DNA of 64,000 bases. It comes from Bradyrhizobium diazoefficiens (GTDB lineage: Bacteria > Pseudomonadota > Alphaproteobacteria > Rhizobiales > Xanthobacteraceae). Of this stretch, positions 34,276 through 42,205 are shown one piece after another. The stretch spans positions 248,001-312,000 of the forward strand of contig NZ_JAFCJE010000002.1 of the NCBI RefSeq assembly GCF_018131185.1, read 5' to 3'. The notes beneath the pieces were generated by a model. It searched no databases. It saw nothing but the letters and a program-made list of their open reading frames with translations, and was not told the origin of the DNA. The position numbers were made by a program, and so were the translations under genes. Numbering within the stretch: position 1 is the first letter of the stretch; the number at the start of each line of letters is the position of its first letter.

Positions 34276-34439
34276 GGTCGCACGCTCTCTTGGTCTTGCT
34301 TGCTTTGTGCTGTTCGTTTTCCGCCCTGTCCCCGCGGGCTTTGCGAATTGCCCGACCCGGACGAGCAGTGGTAACCAAGAGGCTGGCCGAAGGACAAGAG
34401 CCTTGGCGAAGGAAAACGAAAAAGAGAAGGCGTCGGGCG

Positions 34440-35210
34440 ATGGTCTGGGATCCGCAGCAATACCTGAAATTCTCCGGCCACCGGCTGCGGCCCGCCGTCG
34501 ACCTGTTGCTGCGGATTCCGGATATTGCGCCGCGGGCCATCGCTGATCTCGGAGCTGGCGCCGGCAACGTGACGAAACTGATCAAGGAGCGCTGGCCCGA
34601 GGCAAGCGTGACAAGCGTCGAGGGGTCGGCCGAAATGGTCGCGGCTGGGCGCAAGGCCGCGCCGGATGTGGAATGGTTGCACCAAGACCTCGGCCATTGG
34701 CGCCCCGTCAAGCAATACGACTTGATCTATTCCAATGCCGCACTGCACTGGTTGCCCGATCACGCGGCTCTGTTCCCGGCGGTGATGGAGAAGGTGATGC
34801 CCGGCGGCATGCTTGCCGTGCAGATGCCGCGCAATTTTACCGCGCCATCGCATGTGCTGATCGGCGAGACCGCGCTCGATGGTCCGTGGCGGTCCAAGCT
34901 CGAACATCTCGTCACGCCGCCGCCGGTCGAGGGGCCGGCCTTCTATCACGATATTCTCGCGCCGATGTCGGCCAGCATCGACATCTGGGAGACCGAATAT
35001 CTGCAAGTGCTCGAAGGCGAGAACCCCGTCAAGGAATGGACCAAGGGGACCTGGCTGACGCGCTATCTCGACGTGCTCGCAGGCGAGGAGAAGATGGCGT
35101 TCGAAGCCGCTTATGGCGCGCGCGTTGCGAAAGCCTATCCGAGGAATGCGGCGGGGCAGACCCTTTTCCCGTTCCGGCGCCTCTTCATTGTTGCTCAGCG
35201 CAAGGGCTGA
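34440..35210 (+). CDS. tam: Trans-aconitate 2-methyltransferase
   Basis: A 256-aa SAM-dependent methyltransferase starting WDPQQYLKFSGHRLRPA, as in Tam proteins. Motif I is IADLGAGAGNVT, and the family segment SNAALHWLPDH is present. Tam methylates trans-aconitate, an inhibitor of aconitase formed by isomerisation of the cis form. The C-terminal LFPFRRLFIVA is typical. It is a single gene. Confidence 0.9.
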   Translation: MVWDPQQYLKFSGHRLRPAVDLLLRIPDIAPRAIADLGAGAGNVTKLIKERWPEASVTSVEGSAEMVAAGRKAAPDVEWLHQDLGHWRPVKQYDLIYSNAALHWLPDHAALFPAVMEKVMPGGMLAVQMPRNFTAPSHVLIGETALDGPWRSKLEHLVTPPPVEGPAFYHDILAPMSASIDIWETEYLQVLEGENPVKEWTKGTWLTRYLDVLAGEEKMAFEAAYGARVAKAYPRNAAGQTLFPFRRLFIVAQRKG

Positions 35211-35407
35211 GGGCGCTGCCGCAATGCGACATAAGCGCTCGTTCCCTTGGACGGGCGCGAGGGTCGGGTTGCGCTGACCGCACTCGTCAAGATAGCTTGG
35301 CTGCGGCAAATTGGGCTTAGGTCTAGTTGTTCGGCTTGCGGATAGCTGCCACGACTGGCCTGCAAAACAAGAAGAGCCCGATTCTCGAGGTTGTTGGGGA
35401 GGTCTTC

Positions 35408-36409
35408 ATGCGCAAACTGCTTCTCGCGGTCGCGGCGGCTGCGCTCGTTCTGGCCCCTGTCGTTGCGCAAGCCCAAGCTCCGATCGTCATCAAGTTCAGT
35501 CACGTCGTCGCCAACGACACCCCGAAGGGGAAGGGCGCGCTGAAGTTCAAGGAGCTCGCCGAGAAATACGCCGACGGCAAGGTCAAGGTCGAGGTCTACC
35601 CGAACTCCACGCTCTACAAGGACAAGGAAGAGATCGAGGCGCTCCAGCTCGGCTCGGTGCACATGCTCGCGCCCTCGACCGCGAAATTCGCGCCGCTCGG
35701 CATCAAGGAGTTCGAGGCGCTCGACCTGCCCTGGCTGTTCAAGGACGACCAGACCTATTCCAACGCGATCAAGGGCACGATCGGCAAGTGGCTGTTCCAG
35801 AAGCTCGAGGCCAAGGGCATCACCGGCCTCGCTTACTGGGACAACGGCTTCCACATGGTCTCCTCGAATCGTCCGCTGATAAAGTCGACGGATTTCCAGG
35901 GCCTGAAGTTTCGCATCTCGGGATCCAAGGTCGCCGACCAGTATTTCCGCCTCGTCGGTACGATTCCGCAGATCATGGCGTTCTCCGAAGTCTACCAGGC
36001 GCTGCAGACCGGCGTGGTCGACGGATGCGAGAACACGGCATCCAACTACCTGACGCAGAAGTTCTACGAGGTGCAGAAGGACATCACCGTGTCCTACCAT
36101 GCGCATCTGCAATATGCCGTCATCGTCAATTCGAAGTTCTGGTCTGGTCTGCCGCCCGATATCCGCACCCAACTGGACAAGGCGATGGCGGAGGCCACCG
36201 ACTACACCAACTCGATCGCGCGCCAGGAGAACGAGGACGCGCTGGCCGAGATCAAGAAGACAGGCAAGACCACGCTGCACTACCTCACCGATGCCGATCG
36301 CAAGGCGTGGCAGGAGGCGATGCAGCCGACCTACAAATGGGCGAAGGGCCGGGTCGGGCAGGAGGTGCTCGACCTCGTCGCCAAGGAACTCGACGTCAAG
36401 ATGAACTGA
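35408..36409 (+). CDS. dctP: TRAP transporter substrate-binding protein, DctP family
   Basis: A 333-aa periplasmic protein with the signal MRKLLLAVAAAALVLAPVVA ending AQA. It has the DctP pattern: IKFSHVVANDTPKGKGALKFKEL, then GLKFRISGSKVADQYF with the Arg that binds the carboxylate of the ligand, then ALQTGVVDGCENT. GGGGAGG precedes the ATG. The adjacent fused permease completes the system. The ligand is probably a C4-dicarboxylate or related organic acid. Confidence 0.93.
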   Translation: MRKLLLAVAAAALVLAPVVAQAQAPIVIKFSHVVANDTPKGKGALKFKELAEKYADGKVKVEVYPNSTLYKDKEEIEALQLGSVHMLAPSTAKFAPLGIKEFEALDLPWLFKDDQTYSNAIKGTIGKWLFQKLEAKGITGLAYWDNGFHMVSSNRPLIKSTDFQGLKFRISGSKVADQYFRLVGTIPQIMAFSEVYQALQTGVVDGCENTASNYLTQKFYEVQKDITVSYHAHLQYAVIVNSKFWSGLPPDIRTQLDKAMAEATDYTNSIARQENEDALAEIKKTGKTTLHYLTDADRKAWQEAMQPTYKWAKGRVGQEVLDLVAKELDVKMN

Positions 36410-36434
36410 CGGCCGCCTGTCAGAAAAGACAACG

Positions 36435-36464
36435 ACGGTCGGGGGTGAACGCGCTCCCGGCCGT
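36435..36464 (+). terminator. Hairpin between dctP and the permease gene (probable attenuator)
   Basis: Stem ACGGTCGGG/CCCGGCCGT (one G·U pair) followed by TTT, 25 bp after the dctP stop and 40 bp before the permease start. It could reduce read-through so that the binding protein is made in excess. Confidence 0.5.
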
Positions 36465-36504
36465 TTCGCATCCGAATGGACGAGCCAATGCTGGGGGGAT
36501 CAAG

Positions 36505-38538
36505 TTGCTGCGCGCACTGAATCGTTTTCTCGATCATCTCGAGGAGTGGCTGATCGCGACGATGATCGCGGCCGCAACGTCGCTCATCTTCGTCGCCGTG
36601 CTGCACCGTTACGGGGCCGGACTGTCGATCGACATCGCCAAATGGGCCGAAGCCCGCAACCTGGCCTTCCTGGCCGTCCCGGCACGCGCGGCGTTCGTCT
36701 GGCTTGCCGCGCTCGACCTGTCCTGGGCGCAGGAGCTCTGCATCTACATGTTCATCTGGATGGCGAAGTTCGGCGCCGCTTACGGCGTGCGGACCGGCAT
36801 CCATGTCGGCGTCGACGTGCTCGTCAATATCCTTCCTGGCGGATCGCGCCGCCGCGTCATCACCTTCGGCCTTCTGTGCGGCGCGCTTTTCACCGCCATC
36901 GTCGGCTATTTCGGGGCTGCCTTCGTCAGCCACATGTGGCAGAGCGGCCAGCAGTCTAACGACCTCGAAGCGCCGATGTGGATGGTCTATCTCACCATCC
37001 CGATCGGCTCCGGCCTGATGTGCTACCGTTTCCTGCAGGTCGCCTGGTCGTTCTACCGCACCGGCGAACTTCCGCATCACGACATGGCTGGCGTCGAGGG
37101 CGTCGAGGCCGATCCGGTGCATCCCGCGCCGGTCACGCACAGCCAGGTCGTCCGCGACGAGCGCAGCCCGCTCGGCTGGATCCTGATGCTGCTGCCGGTC
37201 CTGATCGTCGCGCTGTGCGTCGCCCATGCGGGCCATGTCATTACGCTCCCGCAGGGCCTGCGCGTCCTCATCGTGTTCGCGCTTCTGCTCTCGTTGATGC
37301 TGACGGGCATGCCGATCTCGATCGCGCTTGGTCTCACCGTGCTGAGCTTCATGTTCACGCTGACCGACGTGCGAACCGAATCGGTGGCGCTGAAGCTGTT
37401 CACCGGCATCGAGAATTTCGAGATCATGGCGATCCCGTTCTTCATCCTCGCCGGCAACTTCCTGACCCATGGCGGCGTGGCGCGCAGGATGATCGCGTTT
37501 GCAACCTCGCTGGTCGGCCATTGGTACGGCGGTCTCGCGCTGTCGGGGGTGGTCGCGTGCGCGCTGTTTGCCGCGATCTCCGGCTCCTCGCCGGCGACCG
37601 TGGTCGCGATCGGCTCGGTGATCCTTCCCGCGATGGTGGCGCAGGGGTTTCCGAAGCGGTTCGGCGCGGGCGTGATCACGACGTCGGGCTCGCTCGGAAT
37701 CCTCATTCCGCCGTCGATCCCGATGGTTCTCTATGCCGTCTCCACCAACACCTCGGTGGGTAAGCTGTTCATCGCCGGCATCGTGCCGGGTCTTGCGCTC
37801 GCCACGCTGCTCGGCATGACGACGTTCTATCGCGCCTGGCGCAACAACTATCCACGGATGCGCAAGGCGACCTTCCTCGAGCGTCTCGACGCATTCCGCA
37901 AGTCGATCTGGGGCATCCTGCTAATCGTGATCGTGATCGGCGGCATCTACAGCGGCCTGTTCACGCCGACCGAAGCTGCCGCCGTCAGCGCGGTCTACGC
38001 ATTCATCGTCGCAGTGTTCATATACAAGGATCTGAAGCTGCGCGACGTGCCGCGCGTTCTGCTGTCATCGGCGAACCTCTCGGCGATGCTGCTCTACATC
38101 ATCACCAACGCGGTGCTGTTCTCGTTCCTGATGACCTACGAGAACGTGCCGCAAGCGCTCGCGCAATGGATGATCGACCTGGGTCTTGGGTGGATCGGCT
38201 TCCTGCTGCTGGTCAACCTGCTGCTGCTGGTGGCGGGCAACGTGATGGAGCCGTCCTCGATCATCCTGATCCTGGCCCCGATCCTGTTTCCGGTCGCGGT
38301 CAAGCTCGGCATCGATCCCATCCATTTCGGCATCCTGATGACGGTCAACATGGAGGTCGGCCTGTGCCATCCGCCTGTCGGCCTTAACCTCTACGTCGCC
38401 TCGGGCATCGCCAAGATGGGCATCACCGAGCTCACGGTCGCGGTGTGGCCATGGCTCCTCACCATGCTGGGATTCCTCGTGGTGGTGACGTATTGGCCCG
38501 GTCTGTCGCTGTGGCTGCCGAGACTGCTGGGGATGTAG
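36505..38538 (+). CDS. dctQM: Fused TRAP transporter permease (DctQ–DctM)
   Basis: A 677-aa membrane protein. Residues about 1–190 form the small DctQ-like domain with four helices (around SWAQELCIYMFIWMAKFGAAYGVRTGIHVGVDVLV). A 40-residue polar linker (VEADPVHPAPVTHSQVVRDE) leads into the large DctM domain (TGMPISIALGLTVLSF; GSSPATVVAIGSVILPAM; NMEVGLCHPPVGLNLYV). No ATG fits: a TTG at 36505 has GGGGGG six bases upstream, and a GTG at 36445 is the alternative. The protein imports the DctP ligand with Na+ or H+. Confidence 0.92.
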   Translation: MLRALNRFLDHLEEWLIATMIAAATSLIFVAVLHRYGAGLSIDIAKWAEARNLAFLAVPARAAFVWLAALDLSWAQELCIYMFIWMAKFGAAYGVRTGIHVGVDVLVNILPGGSRRRVITFGLLCGALFTAIVGYFGAAFVSHMWQSGQQSNDLEAPMWMVYLTIPIGSGLMCYRFLQVAWSFYRTGELPHHDMAGVEGVEADPVHPAPVTHSQVVRDERSPLGWILMLLPVLIVALCVAHAGHVITLPQGLRVLIVFALLLSLMLTGMPISIALGLTVLSFMFTLTDVRTESVALKLFTGIENFEIMAIPFFILAGNFLTHGGVARRMIAFATSLVGHWYGGLALSGVVACALFAAISGSSPATVVAIGSVILPAMVAQGFPKRFGAGVITTSGSLGILIPPSIPMVLYAVSTNTSVGKLFIAGIVPGLALATLLGMTTFYRAWRNNYPRMRKATFLERLDAFRKSIWGILLIVIVIGGIYSGLFTPTEAAAVSAVYAFIVAVFIYKDLKLRDVPRVLLSSANLSAMLLYIITNAVLFSFLMTYENVPQALAQWMIDLGLGWIGFLLLVNLLLLVAGNVMEPSSIILILAPILFPVAVKLGIDPIHFGILMTVNMEVGLCHPPVGLNLYVASGIAKMGITELTVAVWPWLLTMLGFLVVVTYWPGLSLWLPRLLGM

Positions 38539-38546
38539 TTGCTTAA

Positions 38547-38697
38547 CCCTCTCCCCTTGTGTGGGAGAGGGTGGCTCGCCGCGTAGCCGCGAGACGGGTG
38601 AGGGGTCTCTCTCCGCTCGCCCAACTCTCGTTGAGTTCGCGGAGATATACCCCTCATCCGGCGCTTCGCGCCACCTTCTCCCACAAGGGAAGAAGGA
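38547..38697. repeat. Extragenic palindromic repeat, family A
   Basis: Half-sites CTCTCCCCTTGTGTGGGAGA and CCACCTTCTCCCACAAGG enclose GGTGAGGGGTCTCTCTCC and CCCCTCATCCGGCGCTTCGC. It fills almost all of the gap between the TRAP permease and the alkylsulfatase. Confidence 0.8.
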
Positions 38698-38725
38698 AAG
38701 AGAAGACCTTCGCGGAGGAGCACGC

Positions 38726-40654
38726 GTGACCGAGCACAGCAGCGAACCCAAGGACGCCTCGCCCTCCGTTATCGCACGGCACGAGGCCATGCTGAACGCG
38801 CTGCCGTTCTCCGACACGCGGGATTTCGACGATGCCACGCGCGGCTTTCTCGGCACGATCGAGAATGCAGAGATCACGAACCCGCAAGGCCGGACGGTCT
38901 GGAGTCTTGCGCCTTACGGCTTCCTGTCCACCGAAGAGGCGCCGCCCACCGTCAATCCGAGCCTGTGGCGACAGTCGCGGCTCAACATGCAGCACGGCCT
39001 GTTCGAGGTCGTGCCCGGCGTCTACCAGGTGCGCGGGCTCGACATCGCCAACATGACGCTGATCGAAGGCGACAACGGCGTCATCGTCGTCGACACCCTG
39101 ACCTCGACCGAAGGCGCCCGTGCCGCGCTCGATCTCTATTTCAGGCATCGAGGTTCGAAGCCGGTTGCCGCCGTCATCTTCACGCACACCCACACCGACC
39201 ATTGGGGCGGCGCGCGCGGCGCGCTGGAGGAGGACGCACTTGCCGCTGGACGCGTGCCGATCATCGCGCCGAACCTGTTCATGGAGCATGCCGTCTCCGA
39301 GAACATCATTGCGGGACCCGCAATGTTGCGCCGGGCGCAGTACCAGTTCGGCCCGCTGCTCGCAAAGGGCGCGCGCGGGCAGGTCGATTGCGGGCTCGGC
39401 AAGTCGATGGCTGCAGGATCGGTTGCGCTGCTGCGCCCCACCGACCTGATCATGGCGACGGGTGACACGCGCGTCATCGACGGCGTCGAGTTCGAATTTC
39501 AGATGGCGCCGAACAGCGAAGCCCCGGCGGAGATGCACTTCTTCATCTCGCGCTACAAGCTGTTGAACCTCGCCGAGAACTGCACGCACAATTTCCATAA
39601 TCTGTTGCCGTTTCGCGGATCCGACGTGCGCGACGCGCTGGCCTGGTCGAAATATCTAAACGAGGCCCTGCAGCTCTGGGATGGCAAGGCGGAGGCGATG
39701 TGCGGTCAGCATCACTGGCCGGTGTGGGGAGCTGAGCGCATCGGCACGATGATCCGGCAGCAGCGCGACCTCTACAAATTCGCGCATGACCAGACCATCC
39801 GCCTGATGAACCACGGCCTCACCGCCTCCGAGATCGCGGAGACGATCCAGTTGCCGAAGAGCCTGGAAGGTGCCTGGCACGGCCGCGGCTATTACGGCCA
39901 CATCCGGCACAATGTGAAGGCTATCTATCAGAAATATCTCGGCTGGTACGACGCCAACCCGGTCAACCTCGATCCGCTGCCGCCGGTGGAGTCAGCCAAG
40001 AAGTACGTCGAATATATGGGCGGAGCGGATGCGATCCTCGCGCGGGCGACTGCGGATTTCGAGACGGGGGAGTTTCGTTTCGTGGCCCAAGTGCTCGGCC
40101 ATCTCGTTTTCGCCGAGCCCGACAATGCGGCGGCGCGTGGTCTGCTCGCCGACACGCTGGAGCAGCTCGGCTACGCCGCGGAAAGCGCGACTTGGCGCAA
40201 CGCCTATCTGTTCGGTGCGCAGGAATTGCGCCTGGGCATGCCGAAGGTGCCGGCGCGCCCGCCAATGCCGCGCGAGACGCTGGCGGCGCTTCGCACCTCC
40301 CAGCTCTGGGATGTGCTGGGTATTCGCCTCAACGGCCCCAAGGCGGAAGGCAAGCACATCGTCTTGAACTGGAGCTTCTCCGACACCGGCGAGATCTTCG
40401 TGCTCAATTTGGAGAACTGCGCGCTCACCTACACCGAGGGCGTGCAGACGGAAGGGGCCGATGCCAGCTTCACGCTGGCGCGCGCCACGCTCGACGAGGT
40501 GATTGCCAAGCTGACGAGCTTTCCGGAAGCCGTCGCATCCGGCAAGATCAAGCTGTCAGGCAACCCGATGAGGCTCGCCGAGCTGATGGGCCTGATGGAT
40601 GAATTCCCGAGAATGTTCGAGATCGTCGAACCGAAGCGGACGGTGGTGAAGTAG
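38726..40654 (+). CDS. Alkyl/aryl sulfatase, SdsA1-like (metallo-β-lactamase type)
   Basis: A 642-aa enzyme splitting linear alkyl sulfates. The metallo-β-lactamase domain (about 100–330) has the Zn motif HTHTDHWGG and later ligands near AENCTHNFHNLLP and CGQHHWPVWG. A helical dimerisation domain follows, and the last 125 residues are a sterol-carrier-like (SCP2) domain that binds the alkyl chain. The GTG at 38726 follows CGGAGGAG. No signal peptide is seen, although the Pseudomonas enzyme is secreted. It would release sulfate and alcohol for growth. Confidence 0.92.
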   Translation: MTEHSSEPKDASPSVIARHEAMLNALPFSDTRDFDDATRGFLGTIENAEITNPQGRTVWSLAPYGFLSTEEAPPTVNPSLWRQSRLNMQHGLFEVVPGVYQVRGLDIANMTLIEGDNGVIVVDTLTSTEGARAALDLYFRHRGSKPVAAVIFTHTHTDHWGGARGALEEDALAAGRVPIIAPNLFMEHAVSENIIAGPAMLRRAQYQFGPLLAKGARGQVDCGLGKSMAAGSVALLRPTDLIMATGDTRVIDGVEFEFQMAPNSEAPAEMHFFISRYKLLNLAENCTHNFHNLLPFRGSDVRDALAWSKYLNEALQLWDGKAEAMCGQHHWPVWGAERIGTMIRQQRDLYKFAHDQTIRLMNHGLTASEIAETIQLPKSLEGAWHGRGYYGHIRHNVKAIYQKYLGWYDANPVNLDPLPPVESAKKYVEYMGGADAILARATADFETGEFRFVAQVLGHLVFAEPDNAAARGLLADTLEQLGYAAESATWRNAYLFGAQELRLGMPKVPARPPMPRETLAALRTSQLWDVLGIRLNGPKAEGKHIVLNWSFSDTGEIFVLNLENCALTYTEGVQTEGADASFTLARATLDEVIAKLTSFPEAVASGKIKLSGNPMRLAELMGLMDEFPRMFEIVEPKRTVVK

Positions 40655-40675
40655 GGCGGGTGGAGCGCCGCCGGC

Positions 40676-40827
40676 TTCTTCCTTCTCCCCTTGTGGGAGG
40701 AGGTCGCGCGAAGCGCCGGATGAGGGGTCTCGCTCTACCGAGAAGAGTTTCTCTGCGGAAGCAACCCCTCACCCAAGCGAGTATGTCGAAAGGTTCTTGA
40801 GTCCTCTCCCAAAAGGGGGAGAGGGCT
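40676..40827. repeat. Extragenic palindromic repeat, family A
   Basis: Half-sites CTTCTCCCCTTGTGGGAGGA and CCTCTCCCAAAAGGGGGAGA, with GGATGAGGGGTCTCGCTC and ACCCCTCACCCAAG between them. It lies between two convergent genes. Confidence 0.8.
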
Positions 40828-40861
40828 CTTCGACGGGTAGCCGCGATGCAGCAGCGCCCTC

Positions 40862-41932
40862 TTACTCCGCGCTGCTCACCAGCTTGATCCGCGGCGCCTG
40901 TTCCTCGGCGAGGCTGCGATAGGCCGCGAGATAGTCCAGCGCCATTCGCCGCGCCGTGAAGCGCGTCTCGAACTGCTTGCGGATCGCTGCGCGATCGAGC
41001 TGCGAAAGGCGGTTCACTACCCCCGCGGCACTGATGACGTCCTCGACGATGAAGCCGGTGAGGCCATCGTCGATGATCTCCGGCACCGAGCCGCGGTTGA
41101 AGGCGACGACCGGCGTTCCGCAGGCCATCGCTTCGATCATGACGAGGCCAAACGGCTCCGGCCAGTCGATCGGCAGCAGAAGTCCGAGCGCGCCGCTCAG
41201 GAAGTCCGACTTTTCGTGATCGCTGATCTCGCCGATGAAATCCACCAGCGGATTGTTCTCGATCATCGGCCGGATCAGCTCGTCGTAATATTCCTGATCT
41301 GCACGATCGACCTTGGCTGCGATCTTCAGCGGAATGCCGCAATGGGTCGCGATCTTGATGGCGCGGTCGACGCCCTTCTCGGGCGCGATGCGGCCGAGAA
41401 CGGCGAGGTATTCCTGCTTCACCGGCTTCGGTGTCAGCAGGTTCTCCGGAAGACCGTGATGAATCGTCGTCACCCAATTGGCCTGCGGCACCGGCCGTCG
41501 CTGCGCGTTGGAAATCGAGATGACCGGCATCTTGGAGAAGGTGTTGAAGACCGGCTGGTGCTCCGGCAGATCGAGCCGGCCGTGCAGCGTGGTCAGGAAG
41601 GGTGTCGGCTGCCGGTGGAACAGCGACCAGGGATAGTAATCGAGATGGAAGTGGAGGAAGTCGAACTCCTCGTCGTCACATTTTTGCCGCACGCGTTCCA
41701 GCAGCACCATGTGAAGCGCATTGGGATCGCGCACGGAACCGTCGAGACGGAGCGCCCGGGGCCACAGCGCATCCAGCTTGGCTGACGTCTGCGAATCGCC
41801 GCTGGCGAATAAGGTCACATCGTGCCCGAGGGCTACCAACTCTTCCGTCAACCAATGCACCACCCGCTCGGTGCCGCCATACAGCTTGGGTGGAACAGCC
41901 TCCGTCAACGGAGCTACCTGCGCGATGCGCAT
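40862..41932 (-). CDS. Glycosyltransferase family 4
   Basis: A 356-aa GT-B enzyme. The N-terminus has the donor/acceptor loop PPKLYGGTERVVHWLTEEL, and the C-terminal nucleotide-sugar site is WPEPFGLVMIEAMACGTPVVAF with the E-x7-E pattern. The start MRIAQVAP at 41932 has AGGAGATGG upstream. A perfect EcfG-type promoter lies 70 bp further upstream. It is divergent from an ABC exporter–debranching enzyme operon that also has an EcfG-type site, suggesting a stress-induced glucan or glycan. Confidence 0.9.
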   Translation of the reverse strand: MRIAQVAPLTEAVPPKLYGGTERVVHWLTEELVALGHDVTLFASGDSQTSAKLDALWPRALRLDGSVRDPNALHMVLLERVRQKCDDEEFDFLHFHLDYYPWSLFHRQPTPFLTTLHGRLDLPEHQPVFNTFSKMPVISISNAQRRPVPQANWVTTIHHGLPENLLTPKPVKQEYLAVLGRIAPEKGVDRAIKIATHCGIPLKIAAKVDRADQEYYDELIRPMIENNPLVDFIGEISDHEKSDFLSGALGLLLPIDWPEPFGLVMIEAMACGTPVVAFNRGSVPEIIDDGLTGFIVEDVISAAGVVNRLSQLDRAAIRKQFETRFTARRMALDYLAAYRSLAEEQAPRIKLVSSAE

Positions 41933-42001
41933 CTCACCATCTCCTCTGCGATCATGAAAGTTGAACCCCCGCCAGTACGGCACCGGCATGCCAGACAAGG
42001 G

Positions 42002-42026
42002 AACGTTCCCGCAGTTGCGAAGTTCC
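42002..42026 (-). promoter_or_regulatory. EcfG-type promoter for the glycosyltransferase
   Basis: On the minus strand GGAAC, sixteen bases, CGTT: an exact consensus match. The predicted start near 41996 gives a leader of about 64 nt. It overlaps a 12-bp perfect palindrome (GGGAACGTTCCC, 41999–42010). Confidence 0.7.
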
Positions 42027-42129
42027 TTCCTGCGAACGTTACATATTCGACACGTCTGCGGGCTGTCGCGATGCTGCCACTACATCTTCTCAGATCGTCC
42101 GCATCCGCATGTCGTGATCGCCCGGCCCG

Positions 42130-42155
42130 GGAACCGAGGCGAAGAGGTCGATGTT
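42130..42155 (+). promoter_or_regulatory. EcfG-type promoter for the ABC exporter operon
   Basis: GGAAC, seventeen bases, TGTT. One base differs from the CGTT −10 consensus and the spacing is within the allowed range. It lies 51 bp before the exporter ATG. Confidence 0.5.
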
Positions 42156-42205
42156 CAGTCGATCAGTAACAAAACGAAGAACCAGCATAACGGGGCGATA
42201 GCCAT

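Noticed and set aside
35311..36504. Open frame running through dctP in another phase and joining the fused permease
   Set aside because: Codons before 36445 encode low-complexity Arg/Gly-rich sequence overlapping the clear dctP gene. The real permease begins near 36505.
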